Shown here piece after piece: positions 28,022 through 36,706 of a stretch of 64,000 nt of DNA. Location: the NCBI RefSeq assembly GCF_030019515.1, contig NZ_JASEEQ010000008.1, forward strand, positions 124,001-188,000, written 5' to 3'. Position 1 is the stretch's first letter; the number at the start of each line of letters is the position of its first letter. This DNA is from Nocardioides sp. (lineage in GTDB: Bacteria > Actinomycetota > Actinomycetes > Propionibacteriales > Nocardioidaceae). Below the pieces are notes generated by a model. It did not search any database. It was not told the origin of the DNA and saw nothing but the letters and a program-made list of their open reading frames with translations. Made by a program: the position numbers and the translations under genes.

Positions 28022-28104
28022 CGGTTTCCCCGGGTACCCGGGGAAACCAGTACCTATCGGCCGAAGTTTCACCCGAGAAGTGCAGGTTCTGCCTGAGAAG
28101 TCCG
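28022..28104 (+). repeat. Palindromic repeat family, copy D
   Basis: About 83 bp, 12 bases after the GST-homologue stop, between convergent genes. It has the 26-bp palindrome (28023-28048), then TATCGGCCGAAGTTTCACCC, GAGAAGTGCAGG and TGCCTGAGAAGTCCG. The second dyad is weaker than in copies A and C. It may serve as the shared terminator. Confidence 0.9.
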
Positions 28105-28151
28105 GGCGGCCCGCGCCGCGTCCGTCCGGGGATCGGCCGCCACCGGCCGGC

Positions 28152-28439
28152 TCAGACGTCGACGACCAGCCGCACCGTGACCTGCTGGCCGAGCTCGAGG
28201 CCCTCTGCCCGGCGCACCTGGTCCTTCAGCGGCACGACGTAGCCACCGTCCTTGGGCCACAGCGATGTGGTCCAGCGGGTCGCACCGACCTCGACGGTGA
28301 CCGGGATCATCCCCCAGCCGTAGGTCACCGCCGCCGCGGTCTCGGCCAGCTGCTCGCAGTCGTCCTCGGGCACGCTGACGAAGTGGTACGGCGCCGGCCC
28401 GCGCCACTCCCAGACCTCCCCGTCGAAGGCGAGCTCCAT
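28152..28439 (-). CDS. DUF1905 domain protein
   Basis: A 95-residue protein filling one DUF1905 domain: FDGEVWEWRGPAPYHFVSVP at the start, YGWGMIPVTVEVGATRWTTS in the middle, and the YVVPLKDQVRRAEGL loop. The function is unknown; the family is a small beta-barrel often fused to or near YdeI-like proteins. ATG 28439 was chosen because it matches the family start. It ends the minus-strand pair with the GH43-like gene, 22 bases downstream. Confidence 0.82.
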   Translation of the reverse strand: MELAFDGEVWEWRGPAPYHFVSVPEDDCEQLAETAAAVTYGWGMIPVTVEVGATRWTTSLWPKDGGYVVPLKDQVRRAEGLELGQQVTVRLVVDV

Positions 28440-28461
28440 GCCGGACAGGGTAGGAGCTGGC

Positions 28462-29481
28462 TCAGTGCCGCCGGATGAAGCCGTGCACCCGTGGCGCGCC
28501 GTGCCGCCAGCGCAGGTGGGCGGCATACATGACCCGGCGCGCGAAGGGCCGCTTGGCCCGGCCGAGGACGAACCGCGGCGGGCACGGCCGGCGCTTCCCG
28601 CAGGTCCAGCCGTGGAAGTAGATCACCGGGTGCTTGCGGCCCGCGGTGACGACGTCGGCGCCGCCGGGCCCGCAGATGCCGGTGTTGGTACGCCGCAGCA
28701 GCGGGTGCGGCTCGGACCGGCCCCAGCGGAACAGGCTCCTCGAGCGGCGCCACGTGGTCTCGTAGCCGCAGCTGCCGAAGTAGCCCTCGGACGTGAACAG
28801 CACCAGGTGCCGCCGGTGCCGGACCAGGACCGGGTTCTCGACCGTGTGCCGGCTGCGCAGCAGCACCCGCGGGTGGGCGTGGTGGCCGCGGTGCCGGCCG
28901 TCGCGGGTGAGCCGGAGCAGCCGGATCGAGGTCGGGTTCCCCTGGGTCTTGAACAGCAGGTAGCGGACGCCGTTGCCGCGCACGAAGCCGGAGGGGTCGA
29001 TCGCGCCGCGCCGCGGGCACACCAGCGGCCGGCGGCCGACGGTGTGGAACACGTCGAGGGGGCGCCGTGCCCTCGCGACGCCGATGCAGCGGCGGGTCCT
29101 CCCGTGCGCGACCGCGGAGTAGTAGAGCAGCCAGCCGGTGCGCGACCGCACCAGCTCGGAGGCCCAGATCTGCGGTGAGCGCACCCACCGCGGGAGGTCC
29201 GGCAGGGCCGGGCGCACCGAGTGCCACGGACCGCGCGGCGAGCTCGACACGGCTCGTGGCGCCCGCCACCCGGTCGAGATCGCCAGGTAGCCCCCCGCGA
29301 TCGACACCACCGAGGGGTCGGCGAACCCCTCCCGGTGCAGGACCGGAGTCACCCGCTGCGCCGGCGGCCGCAGCCGCACCGCCGACGCGTCCGGCATCAG
29401 CTCAACCGTCAGTGCCGTGGTCAGCACCGCGGCCAGCATCGTCGTCAGAGCGGCCGCAGCCGCCCGCCTCCCCCACCCCAT
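28462..29481 (-). CDS. Secreted GH43-like glycoside hydrolase
   Basis: A 339-residue protein with a signal peptide (RRAAAAALTTMLAAVLTTALTV). The five-bladed propeller carries the three GH43-type acidic sites: Asp in GFADPSVVSI (about residue 53), Asp in GAIDPSGFV (about 162), and Glu in TVENPVLVRH (about 210). GH43 enzymes act on arabinan or xylan side chains, and here actinobacterial arabinan is also possible. The basic composition (many Arg and His) is unusual for the family. ATG 29481 gives a proper signal peptide. Confidence 0.75.
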   Translation of the reverse strand: MGWGRRAAAAALTTMLAAVLTTALTVELMPDASAVRLRPPAQRVTPVLHREGFADPSVVSIAGGYLAISTGWRAPRAVSSSPRGPWHSVRPALPDLPRWVRSPQIWASELVRSRTGWLLYYSAVAHGRTRRCIGVARARRPLDVFHTVGRRPLVCPRRGAIDPSGFVRGNGVRYLLFKTQGNPTSIRLLRLTRDGRHRGHHAHPRVLLRSRHTVENPVLVRHRRHLVLFTSEGYFGSCGYETTWRRSRSLFRWGRSEPHPLLRRTNTGICGPGGADVVTAGRKHPVIYFHGWTCGKRRPCPPRFVLGRAKRPFARRVMYAAHLRWRHGAPRVHGFIRRH

Positions 29482-29568
29482 GTGTCCCCGCCAAACGTGT
29501 CGCGTCCTGTCGTGCGGCGACAGGATCACCTGGGCATCGGCGCCGCGCAGCAGAATCTGTGGAGTTGG

Positions 29569-29574
29569 CACAAT
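29569..29574 (+). promoter_or_regulatory. -10 element CACAAT, leaderless start
   Basis: It ends 6 bases before ATG 29581. TTGG lies just upstream, too close to be a -35. Confidence 0.35.
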
Positions 29575-29580
29575 GCGGAC

Positions 29581-30495
29581 ATGGGGCACGACCACGACCA
29601 CGCGGCGGGGCGGGCGGAGGACCGCGGCCGGCTGCGGGTGGTGCTCGCGATCACCGTCCTCGTGATGGCGGTCGAGGTGGTGGGTGCGCTGCTCACCGGC
29701 TCGCTGGCGCTGCTCGCCGACGCCGGCCACATGGCCACCGACGCCGCGGCCGTGGTGCTGGCGCTGGGGGCGTCGTACGTCGCGGCGCACGGCGGTGGCC
29801 CCCGCTCGACGTTCGGCCTGCACCGGGCCGAGATCCTCGCAGCGCTGGTCAACGCCCTGGTGCTGCTCGTGGTCTGCGGCTACCTCGCCTGGGCCGGCAT
29901 CTCCCGCCTCGCCGACCCGGTGTCGGTCGACGCCGGGCCGATGGTCGCGTTCGCCGCGGTCGGCCTGGTCGCGAACGCCGTGTCGCTGGTGATCCTCAAC
30001 CGTTCCGACACCGGATCGCTCAACCTGCGCGGCGCGGCCAACGAGGTGTTCGCCGACCTGGTCGGATCGGTCCTCGCGGTGCTGGCCGGCGCCGTCATCT
30101 GGGCCTGGGGCCTCGACCGCGCCGACCCGATCGCGTCCCTGGTGATCGCCGCGCTGATCCTGCCGCGCTCGCTGGTGCTGCTGCGCGAGTCCGCGTCGAT
30201 CCTGCTCGAGGTCGCCCCGCAGGGCCTCGACCTGGACGACGTACGCCGGCACCTGCTCGCGATGCCCGGCGTCGTCGACGTCCACGACCTGCACGCCTGG
30301 ACGATCACCAGCGGGATGCCGAGCCTGTCGGCCCACGTGACCGTCACCGAGGAGGTGCTCGCCGAGCTCGGCGTCGGTGGCGTCCTCGACCGGCTGTGCG
30401 AGTGCACCGCGGAGCACTTCGACCTGCGGCACTCGACCTTCCAGGTCGAGCCGGTCAGCCACCGCGAGCACGAGGACCTCGGCGAGGTCCACTGA
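29581..30495 (+). CDS. Cation diffusion facilitator (CzcD/ZitB-type) metal efflux protein
   Basis: A 304-residue transporter with six predicted spans and a C-terminal metallochaperone-like domain (about residues 210-300). A His-rich start (MGHDHDHAAG) and the TM2 HxxxD metal site (AGHMATDAA) are typical of zinc-cadmium exporters. In TM5 the usual HxxxD is replaced by ANEVFADLVGS, that is ExxxD, which may change metal preference. It is flanked by unrelated genes and no metal regulator is seen. Confidence 0.88.
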   Translation: MGHDHDHAAGRAEDRGRLRVVLAITVLVMAVEVVGALLTGSLALLADAGHMATDAAAVVLALGASYVAAHGGGPRSTFGLHRAEILAALVNALVLLVVCGYLAWAGISRLADPVSVDAGPMVAFAAVGLVANAVSLVILNRSDTGSLNLRGAANEVFADLVGSVLAVLAGAVIWAWGLDRADPIASLVIAALILPRSLVLLRESASILLEVAPQGLDLDDVRRHLLAMPGVVDVHDLHAWTITSGMPSLSAHVTVTEEVLAELGVGGVLDRLCECTAEHFDLRHSTFQVEPVSHREHEDLGEVH

Positions 30496-30537
30496 CGACC
30501 CGTGGTGCGCCGAGGTGAGCCGCTCGCGCAACGATCG

Positions 30538-30575
30538 CCCCGGTTGGTTGCCCGGTTGGTTGCCCCGGTTGATTG
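30538..30575 (+). repeat. Three direct repeats CCGGTTGRTTG upstream of bkd operon
   Basis: The word CCGGTTGGTTG occurs twice and CCGGTTGATTG once with a 12-13 base period, about 150 bases before the E1alpha start. One helical turn plus spacing suggests a protein-binding array, for example an Lrp/AsnC-type regulator, but none is encoded nearby. Confidence 0.6.
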
Positions 30576-30616
30576 GCGGGTCCGACGGTGGCACCGGTAG
30601 GTTGAACGTGCACGAT

Positions 30617-30632
30617 TGTGTTCCGGGTCACA
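30617..30632 (+). promoter_or_regulatory. CRP-like operator before bkd operon
   Basis: TGTGTTCCGGGTCACA matches the CRP consensus TGTGA-N6-TCACA at 9 of 10 positions. It is centred about 97 bases before the E1alpha GTG. It would fit cAMP-CRP control of branched-chain amino acid catabolism. Confidence 0.5.
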
Positions 30633-30720
30633 GGGCGCCACACCCCCCGCGCCCCGCGTCCGGAGCGGCCGACATCGGCACGCGGAGACCCCGTACCGCC
30701 GACGACTCGAAGGAGCGCAC

Positions 30721-31905
30721 GTGACCCAGCAGGCAGCGGGTGGCAACCCCGCGAACACGGCTGGCTTCGGCCCCGACCTCGCCGAGGTCTTCGGGCCCTC
30801 CCAGCAGGACGGCGGACCCGAGCTGGTCCAGCTGCTCACGCCCGAGGGAGAGCGGGTGGAGCACCCCGACTTCTCCTTCGACCTCGGCGACGACGCCATC
30901 CTCGGCTTCTACCGCGACATGGTCCTCACCCGTCGCATCGACACCGAGGCGACCGCGCTGCAGCGGCACGGCGAGCTCGGCATCTGGGCCCAGCTGCTCG
31001 GCCAGGAGGCCGCACAGATCGGCGCCGGCCGCGCGCTGCGCCCCCAGGACTACGTCTTCCCGACCTACCGCGAGCACGGCGTCGCCTGGTGCCGCGGCAT
31101 CGACCCGCTCGACCTGCTCGGCCTGTTCCGCGGCGTCGACCAGGGCTCCTGGGACCCGAAGGCCAACAACTTCGGGCTCTACACGATCGTGATCGGCGCC
31201 CAGACCCTGCACGCCACCGGCTACGCCATGGGCATGCAGCGCGACGGCGTCGTCGGCACCGGCGACCCCGACCGCGACGCCGCGGTCATCGCGCACTTCG
31301 GCGACGGCGCCTCCTCGCAGGGCGACGTCAACGAGTCGTTCGTCTTCGCCGCGTCCTACAACGCACCGGTGGTCTTCTTCTGCCAGAACAACCAGTGGGC
31401 GATCTCCGAGCCGTTCGAGCGGCAGAGCCGGATCCCGCTCTACCAGCGCGCGCTCGGCTTCGGCTTCCCCGGCGTCCGCGTCGACGGCAACGACGTGCTG
31501 GCGACGTACGCCGTCACCAAGGCCGCGCTCAACCGGGCCCGCGACGGCCAGGGCCCGACGTTCGTGGAGGCCTACACCTACCGGATGGGCGCGCACACCA
31601 CGACCGACGACCCGACCCGCTACCGGCTCTCCGACGACCTGGAGCGCTGGAAGCTCAAGGACCCGATCGCCCGCGTCGAGGCCTACCTGCGGCGCAACGG
31701 GATCGCTGACGACGGGTTCTTCGCCGGCGTCCAGGAGGAGGCGGCCGACCTCGGTGCCCGGCTCCGCGAGGGCTGCAGGGCGCTGCCGGACCCCTCGCCG
31801 CTGAGCATCTTCGACCACGTCTACACCGAGCTCACCGAGGAGCTCGAGCAGCAGCGGGAGGCGTTCGCCGCCTACCTCGAGTCCTTTGAGGGGGCGCAGG
31901 CATGA
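30721..31905 (+). CDS. Branched-chain 2-oxoacid dehydrogenase E1 alpha
   Basis: A 394-residue thiamine-diphosphate-dependent subunit. The TPP motif runs from HFGDGASSQGDVNESFVFA to CQNN (about residues 195-225), and the phosphorylation-loop region YRMGAHTTTDDPTRYR is present. With E1beta it decarboxylates 2-oxo acids from valine, leucine and isoleucine. A pyruvate dehydrogenase of the same alpha2beta2 type is less likely because the closest pattern is branched-chain. GTG 30721 has GAAGGAG 5 bases upstream. It overlaps E1beta in an ATGA. Confidence 0.87.
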   Translation: MTQQAAGGNPANTAGFGPDLAEVFGPSQQDGGPELVQLLTPEGERVEHPDFSFDLGDDAILGFYRDMVLTRRIDTEATALQRHGELGIWAQLLGQEAAQIGAGRALRPQDYVFPTYREHGVAWCRGIDPLDLLGLFRGVDQGSWDPKANNFGLYTIVIGAQTLHATGYAMGMQRDGVVGTGDPDRDAAVIAHFGDGASSQGDVNESFVFAASYNAPVVFFCQNNQWAISEPFERQSRIPLYQRALGFGFPGVRVDGNDVLATYAVTKAALNRARDGQGPTFVEAYTYRMGAHTTTDDPTRYRLSDDLERWKLKDPIARVEAYLRRNGIADDGFFAGVQEEAADLGARLREGCRALPDPSPLSIFDHVYTELTEELEQQREAFAAYLESFEGAQA

Positions 31906-32882
31906 GCACCAAGATCACGCTGGCCAAGGGCCTCAACATGGGGCTGCGCAAGGCGATGGAGGACGACCCGAAGGTCCTGCTCATGGGCGAGGACGTCGGC
32001 AAGCTCGGCGGTGTCTTCCGGATCACCGACGGGCTGCAGAAGGACTTCGGCGAGGACCGGGTCATCGACTCGCCGCTGGCCGAGTCCGGCATCGTCGGCA
32101 CCGCCGTCGGGCTGGCGCTGCGCGGCTACCGGCCCGTGGTCGAGATCCAGTTCGACGGGTTCGTCTACCCGGCGTACGACCAGATCGTCTGCCAGGTCGC
32201 GAAGATGACGTTCCGCAGCCAGGGCAAGTCCCGGATGCCGATGGTGATCCGGATCCCGTTCGGCGGCGGCATCGGCGCGGTCGAGCACCACAGCGAGAGC
32301 CCGGAGGCGCAGTTCGCGCACACGCCGGGCCTGAAGGTGGTGGCCTGCTCCAACCCCGTGGACGGCTACTGGATGATCCAGCAGGCGATCGCGTGCGACG
32401 ACCCGGTGATCTTCCTCGAGCCCAAGCGGCAGTACCACGCCGACAAGGCCGATCTCGACGACACCGCCACCCCGGCCCCGCTGTTCAGCTCCCGGGTGGT
32501 GCGGCGCGGCACCGACATCACGGTGCTCGCCTACGGCCCGACGGTGAAGACCGCGATGGCAGCGGCGGAGGCCGCCGCCACCGAGGGCCGCTCGCTCGAG
32601 GTGATCGACCTGCGCACGCTCTCGCCGCTGGACATGACGCCCGTCTACGAGTCGGTACGCCGCACCGGCCGGGTGGTCGTGACCCACGAGGCGCACGTCA
32701 ACCTCGGCCTGGGCGCGGAGCTCTCGGCCCGGATCACCGAGCAGTGCTTCTACTCCCTGGAGGCACCGGTGCTGCGGGTCGGAGCCTTCGACACGCCCTA
32801 CCCGGCGTCCCGGATCGAGGAGGACTACCTCCCCGACCTGGACCGGGTGCTGGACGCCGTCGACCGCTCGCTCGAGTTCTGA
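31902..32882 (+). CDS. Branched-chain 2-oxoacid dehydrogenase E1 beta
   Basis: A 326-residue transketolase-like subunit. It contains MGEDVGKLGGVFRITDGLQ, ESGIVGTAVGLALRGYRPV, the EIQFDGFVYPAYDQI segment, and the C-terminal transketolase domain (VIDLRTLSPLD, about residue 235). It contacts the TPP of E1alpha and the E2 core. It overlaps E1alpha by 4 bases and ends 11 bases before E2, with GGAGG for the next gene in between. Confidence 0.92.
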   Translation: MSTKITLAKGLNMGLRKAMEDDPKVLLMGEDVGKLGGVFRITDGLQKDFGEDRVIDSPLAESGIVGTAVGLALRGYRPVVEIQFDGFVYPAYDQIVCQVAKMTFRSQGKSRMPMVIRIPFGGGIGAVEHHSESPEAQFAHTPGLKVVACSNPVDGYWMIQQAIACDDPVIFLEPKRQYHADKADLDDTATPAPLFSSRVVRRGTDITVLAYGPTVKTAMAAAEAAATEGRSLEVIDLRTLSPLDMTPVYESVRRTGRVVVTHEAHVNLGLGAELSARITEQCFYSLEAPVLRVGAFDTPYPASRIEEDYLPDLDRVLDAVDRSLEF

Positions 32883-32893
32883 AGGAGGCCCGC

Positions 32894-34303
32894 GTGCCTG
32901 AGTACAAGCTGCCCGACCCGGGCGAGGGCCTGACCGAGGCCGAGATCGTCAAGTGGCACGTCGCCGTGGGCGACGTCGTCGAGATCAACCAGATCGTCGT
33001 CGAGATCGAGACCGCGAAGTCGATCGTCGAGCTGCCCTCGCCGTACGCCGGTGCGGTCAGCGCGATCCTGGTCGCCGAGGGCGAGATGATCCCGGTCGGC
33101 ACGCCGATCATCGCGATCGGCGACGACGTGGCCGACGAGCCGGCGGCCGGTGGCGCGCCGGAGGCGCCGGAGGCGATCGACCTGTCCAACCCGGCCGCGT
33201 CCGGGGGCGGCGAGGGCGAGAGCCTGGTCGGCCGCAACAAGGCCGACCGGGGGCCGGTCCGCCGGGCCCGCAAGGTGCCCTCCGGGGCGATGGCCGCGCA
33301 CATGCAGGCGCAGGCCGCGTTCGAGACCGGCGGAGCGCCGATGGTCGAGGCCGACGAGGAGCCGGTGCCCGCCACCGCCGCCGCGCCGCTGGACACCCCG
33401 GCCGCGGCGCGCACCCTGGCCAAGCCGCCGGTGCGCAAGCTGGCCAAGGACCTCGGCGTCGACATCACCACGCTCACGCCGAGCGGGCCGAACGGCACCG
33501 TGTCGCGGGAGGACGTGGAGTCCGCGGCCGGCGGTGACGCGTCCGGGGCTCCGGGGCTCGGCGCCGGGGCGCCTCGCACCTCGACCGCCGGCGGCGGCGA
33601 GCGGGAGTGGCGCGAGCCGATCAAGGGCGTGCGGAAGATGATGGCGCAGGCGATGAGCCGGTCGGCGTTCACCAGCCCGCACGTGACCGAGTGGGTCACC
33701 ATCGACGTCACCCGCACGATGGAGCTGGTCGAGCGGCTGAAGGCGCGGCGCGAGTTCCGCGAGGTCAGGGTCTCACCGCTGCTGGTGCTGGCCCGGGCGT
33801 GCCTGCTCGCGATGCGGCGGACCCCCGAGATCAACTCGTGGTGGGACGACGCGGCGCAGGAGGTCGTCTACAAGCGCTACGTGAACCTTGGCATCGCCGC
33901 GGCCACCCCGCGCGGACTCGTCGTCCCCAACGTCAAGGACGCCGACTCGATGAGCCTGCTCGAGCTCGCGCAGGCGCTGAACGCGCTGACCGCGACCGCG
34001 CGCGAGGGGAAGACCCAGCCGGCCGAGATGGCCGGCGGCACGTTCACGATCACCAACGTGGGCGTCTTCGGCGTCGACTCCGGTACGCCGATCATCAACC
34101 CCGGCGAGTCCGCGATCCTCTGCTTCGGCGCGATCCGCAAGCAGCCGTGGGTCGACGAGGCGACCGGCGAGATCGTGGCACGCGACCTGACCACGTTGGC
34201 GCTCTCCTTCGACCACCGGCACATCGACGGGGAGAAGGGCTCGCGCTACCTCGCCGACGTCGCGGGGATCATGGCGGACCCGGCCTCCGCGCTGCTCTTC
34301 TGA
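32894..34303 (+). CDS. Branched-chain 2-oxoacid dehydrogenase E2 (dihydrolipoamide acyltransferase)
   Basis: A 469-residue E2. The lipoyl domain is residues 1-77 with the lipoyl Lys in EIETAKSIVELPSPY (about 43). A long Ala/Pro linker follows, then a peripheral subunit-binding domain (about residues 175-212, VRKLAKDLGVDITTLTPSG). The catalytic domain (about 235-469) has the active-site FDHRHIDG motif. No E3 gene follows, so a lipoamide dehydrogenase elsewhere must serve. GTG 32894 has GAAGGAGG upstream. Confidence 0.93.
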   Translation: MPEYKLPDPGEGLTEAEIVKWHVAVGDVVEINQIVVEIETAKSIVELPSPYAGAVSAILVAEGEMIPVGTPIIAIGDDVADEPAAGGAPEAPEAIDLSNPAASGGGEGESLVGRNKADRGPVRRARKVPSGAMAAHMQAQAAFETGGAPMVEADEEPVPATAAAPLDTPAAARTLAKPPVRKLAKDLGVDITTLTPSGPNGTVSREDVESAAGGDASGAPGLGAGAPRTSTAGGGEREWREPIKGVRKMMAQAMSRSAFTSPHVTEWVTIDVTRTMELVERLKARREFREVRVSPLLVLARACLLAMRRTPEINSWWDDAAQEVVYKRYVNLGIAAATPRGLVVPNVKDADSMSLLELAQALNALTATAREGKTQPAEMAGGTFTITNVGVFGVDSGTPIINPGESAILCFGAIRKQPWVDEATGEIVARDLTTLALSFDHRHIDGEKGSRYLADVAGIMADPASALLF

Positions 34304-34312
34304 GCCGCTCGT

Positions 34313-34370
34313 CGCCGGGACGTCATACGGACAGTGTGTCCCCCTCCTCCGTCGGTATGACGTCCCGGCG
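34313..34370. terminator. 16-bp perfect inverted repeat after bkd operon
   Basis: CGCCGGGACGTCATAC (34313-34328) and its exact complement (34355-34370), with a 26-base loop, lie between the convergent E2 and M20 genes. A related CCGGGACGTCATCCGG inverted repeat ends the ABC exporter operon at 47576. Confidence 0.65.
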
Positions 34371-34379
34371 AACGCGGCC

Positions 34380-34408
34380 GGGCCGAGGAGGCCCGCAACC
34401 GCTGGTGA
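34380..34408 (+). repeat. 29-bp direct repeat, copy 1 (copy of DUF2804 3' end)
   Basis: Identical over 29 bases to 36663-36691, which is the last part of the DUF2804 gene including its stop codon. Here it is non-coding and abuts the M20 gene stop. The repeats bracket both genes. Confidence 0.9.
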
Positions 34409-35677
34409 TCAGCGGCAGGCCCGCATCAGGGCGAGCACCAGGCTCTCGGTGACGGCGACCAGCTCGTCCACGTCGACCGCCTCCTGCGGGCCGTGGGCGA
34501 GCCGGACGTCGCCGGGGCCGTAGTGGAGCGTGGGGATGCCGGCGGCGGCGTACAGCCGCAGGTCGCTGCCGTACGGCGCCCCGCGCTCGCGCGGCCGGGG
34601 CCCCTGGGTGACATCGGCGTGCGCGGTCGCGACCAGGTCGAGCAGCGCGCTGCTCCCCTCGGCGTACTGCCCGCTGGCGAACTGCCCCCCGGTCCACGCG
34701 ACGGTCGGCGCGTGGTCGCGCAGCCACAGGTCCGCGCACGCGGCCTCGGCGATCGCCTCCTCGAGCTCGGCGCGCGCGTCGTCGGGGTCCTCGCCGAGCG
34801 CGACGCCGAGCCGGCCCTCGGCGACCAGCAGGTCCGGGACGGTGCTGGCCCAGTCGCCGCAGCCGACCTTGCCGATCGAGAGCGGGTAGGCGAGCGGGTA
34901 CTCGGCCATCAGCGGGTGGACGTCGCGGTTGCGGCGCGCCTCGAGCGCGGCGAGCGCGGCGTGCAGCGGCCAGAACTTCTCCAGCGCGCTGACGCCGGCG
35001 TACGACGTGCTCGCGTGGGTCGCGGCCCCCGGGACCCGGAGCTCGAAGGTGAGGGCTCCGGCGTTCGCGGTGGTGATCGTGCCGCTGGTGGGCTCGGTGA
35101 TGATGCAGGCCCGGCCCCGGTGCCCGCGCTCGAGCGTGGCGAAGGCGCCGAGTCCGCCGTCCTCCTCGCCGACCACCAGCTGCACGGCGTACGGCCTCGT
35201 GAGCGCGATCCCCGCGGCGCGCACGGCGCGGACCGCGGCCAGGTTGGCGACCACGCCGGCCTTCATGTCGCAGGTGCCGCGGCCGTGCACGCGCCGGCCG
35301 GTGACGGTCCCGCCGAACGGGTCGGCGCGCCACGCGCCGAGGTCGCCCGGCGGCACCACGTCGACGTGGCCCTGGAGGACCAGCTCGGGCTCGCCGGGCC
35401 CGCTGGCGGCCACCAGGCCCCAGCTCTCGGTGCGCGGCGCCTCCCAACCGGGGAACGCCGGGTCGGCGGTCAGCCGGTCCAGGTCGAGCTGCCACAGGTC
35501 GACGTCGAGCCCGAGCTCGCCCAGCTGCTTGGCGAGCCGGTGCTGGACGTCGCACTCGGCGTCGCTGCCGCTGATGCTGGGGACCGAGACGAGCTCCACG
35601 AGGTCACGGACCAGCTCGCGCTCGTCGACGAACGCGAGTGCGCGCAGCTCACGGTCGCTGAGATCTCGGTAGGGCAC
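34409..35677 (-). CDS. M20-family metallopeptidase (ArgE/DapE-like)
   Basis: A 422-residue zinc hydrolase. The metal ligands are in GHVDVVPPG (about residue 90) and GRGTCDMKAG (about 122), the catalytic Glu is in VVGEEDGG (about 158), and a dimerisation lid occupies about 200-310. Family members hydrolyse N-acyl amino acids or dipeptides (acetylornithine deacetylase, succinyl-diaminopimelate desuccinylase); the substrate is not clear here. GTG 35677 is the first start matching the family. It is divergent from the DUF2804 gene. Confidence 0.83.
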   Translation of the reverse strand: MPYRDLSDRELRALAFVDERELVRDLVELVSVPSISGSDAECDVQHRLAKQLGELGLDVDLWQLDLDRLTADPAFPGWEAPRTESWGLVAASGPGEPELVLQGHVDVVPPGDLGAWRADPFGGTVTGRRVHGRGTCDMKAGVVANLAAVRAVRAAGIALTRPYAVQLVVGEEDGGLGAFATLERGHRGRACIITEPTSGTITTANAGALTFELRVPGAATHASTSYAGVSALEKFWPLHAALAALEARRNRDVHPLMAEYPLAYPLSIGKVGCGDWASTVPDLLVAEGRLGVALGEDPDDARAELEEAIAEAACADLWLRDHAPTVAWTGGQFASGQYAEGSSALLDLVATAHADVTQGPRPRERGAPYGSDLRLYAAAGIPTLHYGPGDVRLAHGPQEAVDVDELVAVTESLVLALMRACR

Positions 35678-35710
35678 GGGCCGAAGGTTAGTAACTGATA
35701 GACCACCCCT

Positions 35711-36691
35711 GTGGCAGAACGCGAGATCACGACGCCGGTCGACCTGTGCCTGCCCGGCGGCCGGCTCGACCCGGACGCGGTCGGCTGGTCGCGCCGGCCG
35801 CTGCACCGCGCGAACCTGCGCGGCTGGGGCCGGGCGAAGCGCTGGGAGTACTGGGGCGTCGTGACGCCGCGGCTCTGCCTCGGGGTGGTCGCCTCGTCGC
35901 TCGGCTACGCCGGGGTCTGCTCGGTGTGGGTGCTGGACCGTGAGACCGGGCGGACCTGGTCGCACGAGGAGGTGCCGCCGTTGGCCCGCGGGGTGGCGCT
36001 GGCGCCGGGGGTCGGCGGCCGCACGCTGGTCGAGGCCGGGCGGCTGCGGATCGAGCTGGCCGACGCGCCCGGCGGGACCGGTGCGCCCGGCGGGGTCGTG
36101 GTCCGGGCGAGCGCGCCGGGGATCGAGGTGGACCTGGCGGTCGGCGCCGGGGGCGAGTGCGTCGGGGTGGTGGTGCCGTGGAGCACCCGCCGCTTCCAGT
36201 ACACGGTCAAGGACGTCGCCCGCTCCGTCACCGGGCGGGTCGTGCTCGAGGGCACGCCGTACGACGTGACCGAGGGGTGGGCGGTCCTCGACCACGGGCG
36301 CGGCAAGTGGCCCTACGCGATCACCTGGAACTGGGCGGCCGGCTCGTCGGAGCGGGTCGGCATCACGCTCGGCGGGAAGTGGACCGACGGCACCGGGTTG
36401 ACCGAGAACGCGCTGTTCGTCGACGGCCGGGCGCACAAGATCGGCGAGGAGCTGGCCTGGGAGTACGACCGCACCGACTGGCGACGACCGTGGCGGATCC
36501 ACGGGCCGCGTGTCGACGCCCGGCTCGAGCCGTTCCACGAGCGCGTGGACAAGACCAACCTCGGGGTGGTGGCCAACGAGACCCACCAGTGCTTCGGCCG
36601 CTTCAGCGGCTGGGCCGCCACCGACGACGGCGAGCGGGTGCCGCTCGACGGGCTGGTCGGTTGGGCCGAGGAGGCCCGCAACCGCTGGTGA
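35711..36691 (+). CDS. DUF2804 family protein
   Basis: A 326-residue protein that matches DUF2804 along its length: an N-terminal PVDLCLPGGRLDPDAVGWSR block, HRANLRGWGRAKRWEYWGV, the RGKWPYAITWNWA core, and a C-terminal cluster ending WAEEARNRW. The domain has a beta-rich fold of unknown function, related in style to lipocalin-like hydratases. The last nine codons plus stop are duplicated beyond the M20 gene at 34380-34408. Confidence 0.78.
   Translation: MAEREITTPVDLCLPGGRLDPDAVGWSRRPLHRANLRGWGRAKRWEYWGVVTPRLCLGVVASSLGYAGVCSVWVLDRETGRTWSHEEVPPLARGVALAPGVGGRTLVEAGRLRIELADAPGGTGAPGGVVVRASAPGIEVDLAVGAGGECVGVVVPWSTRRFQYTVKDVARSVTGRVVLEGTPYDVTEGWAVLDHGRGKWPYAITWNWAAGSSERVGITLGGKWTDGTGLTENALFVDGRAHKIGEELAWEYDRTDWRRPWRIHGPRVDARLEPFHERVDKTNLGVVANETHQCFGRFSGWAATDDGERVPLDGLVGWAEEARNRW
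36663..36691 (+). repeat. 29-bp direct repeat, copy 2 (DUF2804 3' end)
   Basis: The functional copy: it encodes the C-terminal residues AEEARNRW and the TGA stop. See copy 1 at 34380. Confidence 0.9.
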
Positions 36692-36706
36692 CCCGTCGGG
36701 TGCCGG

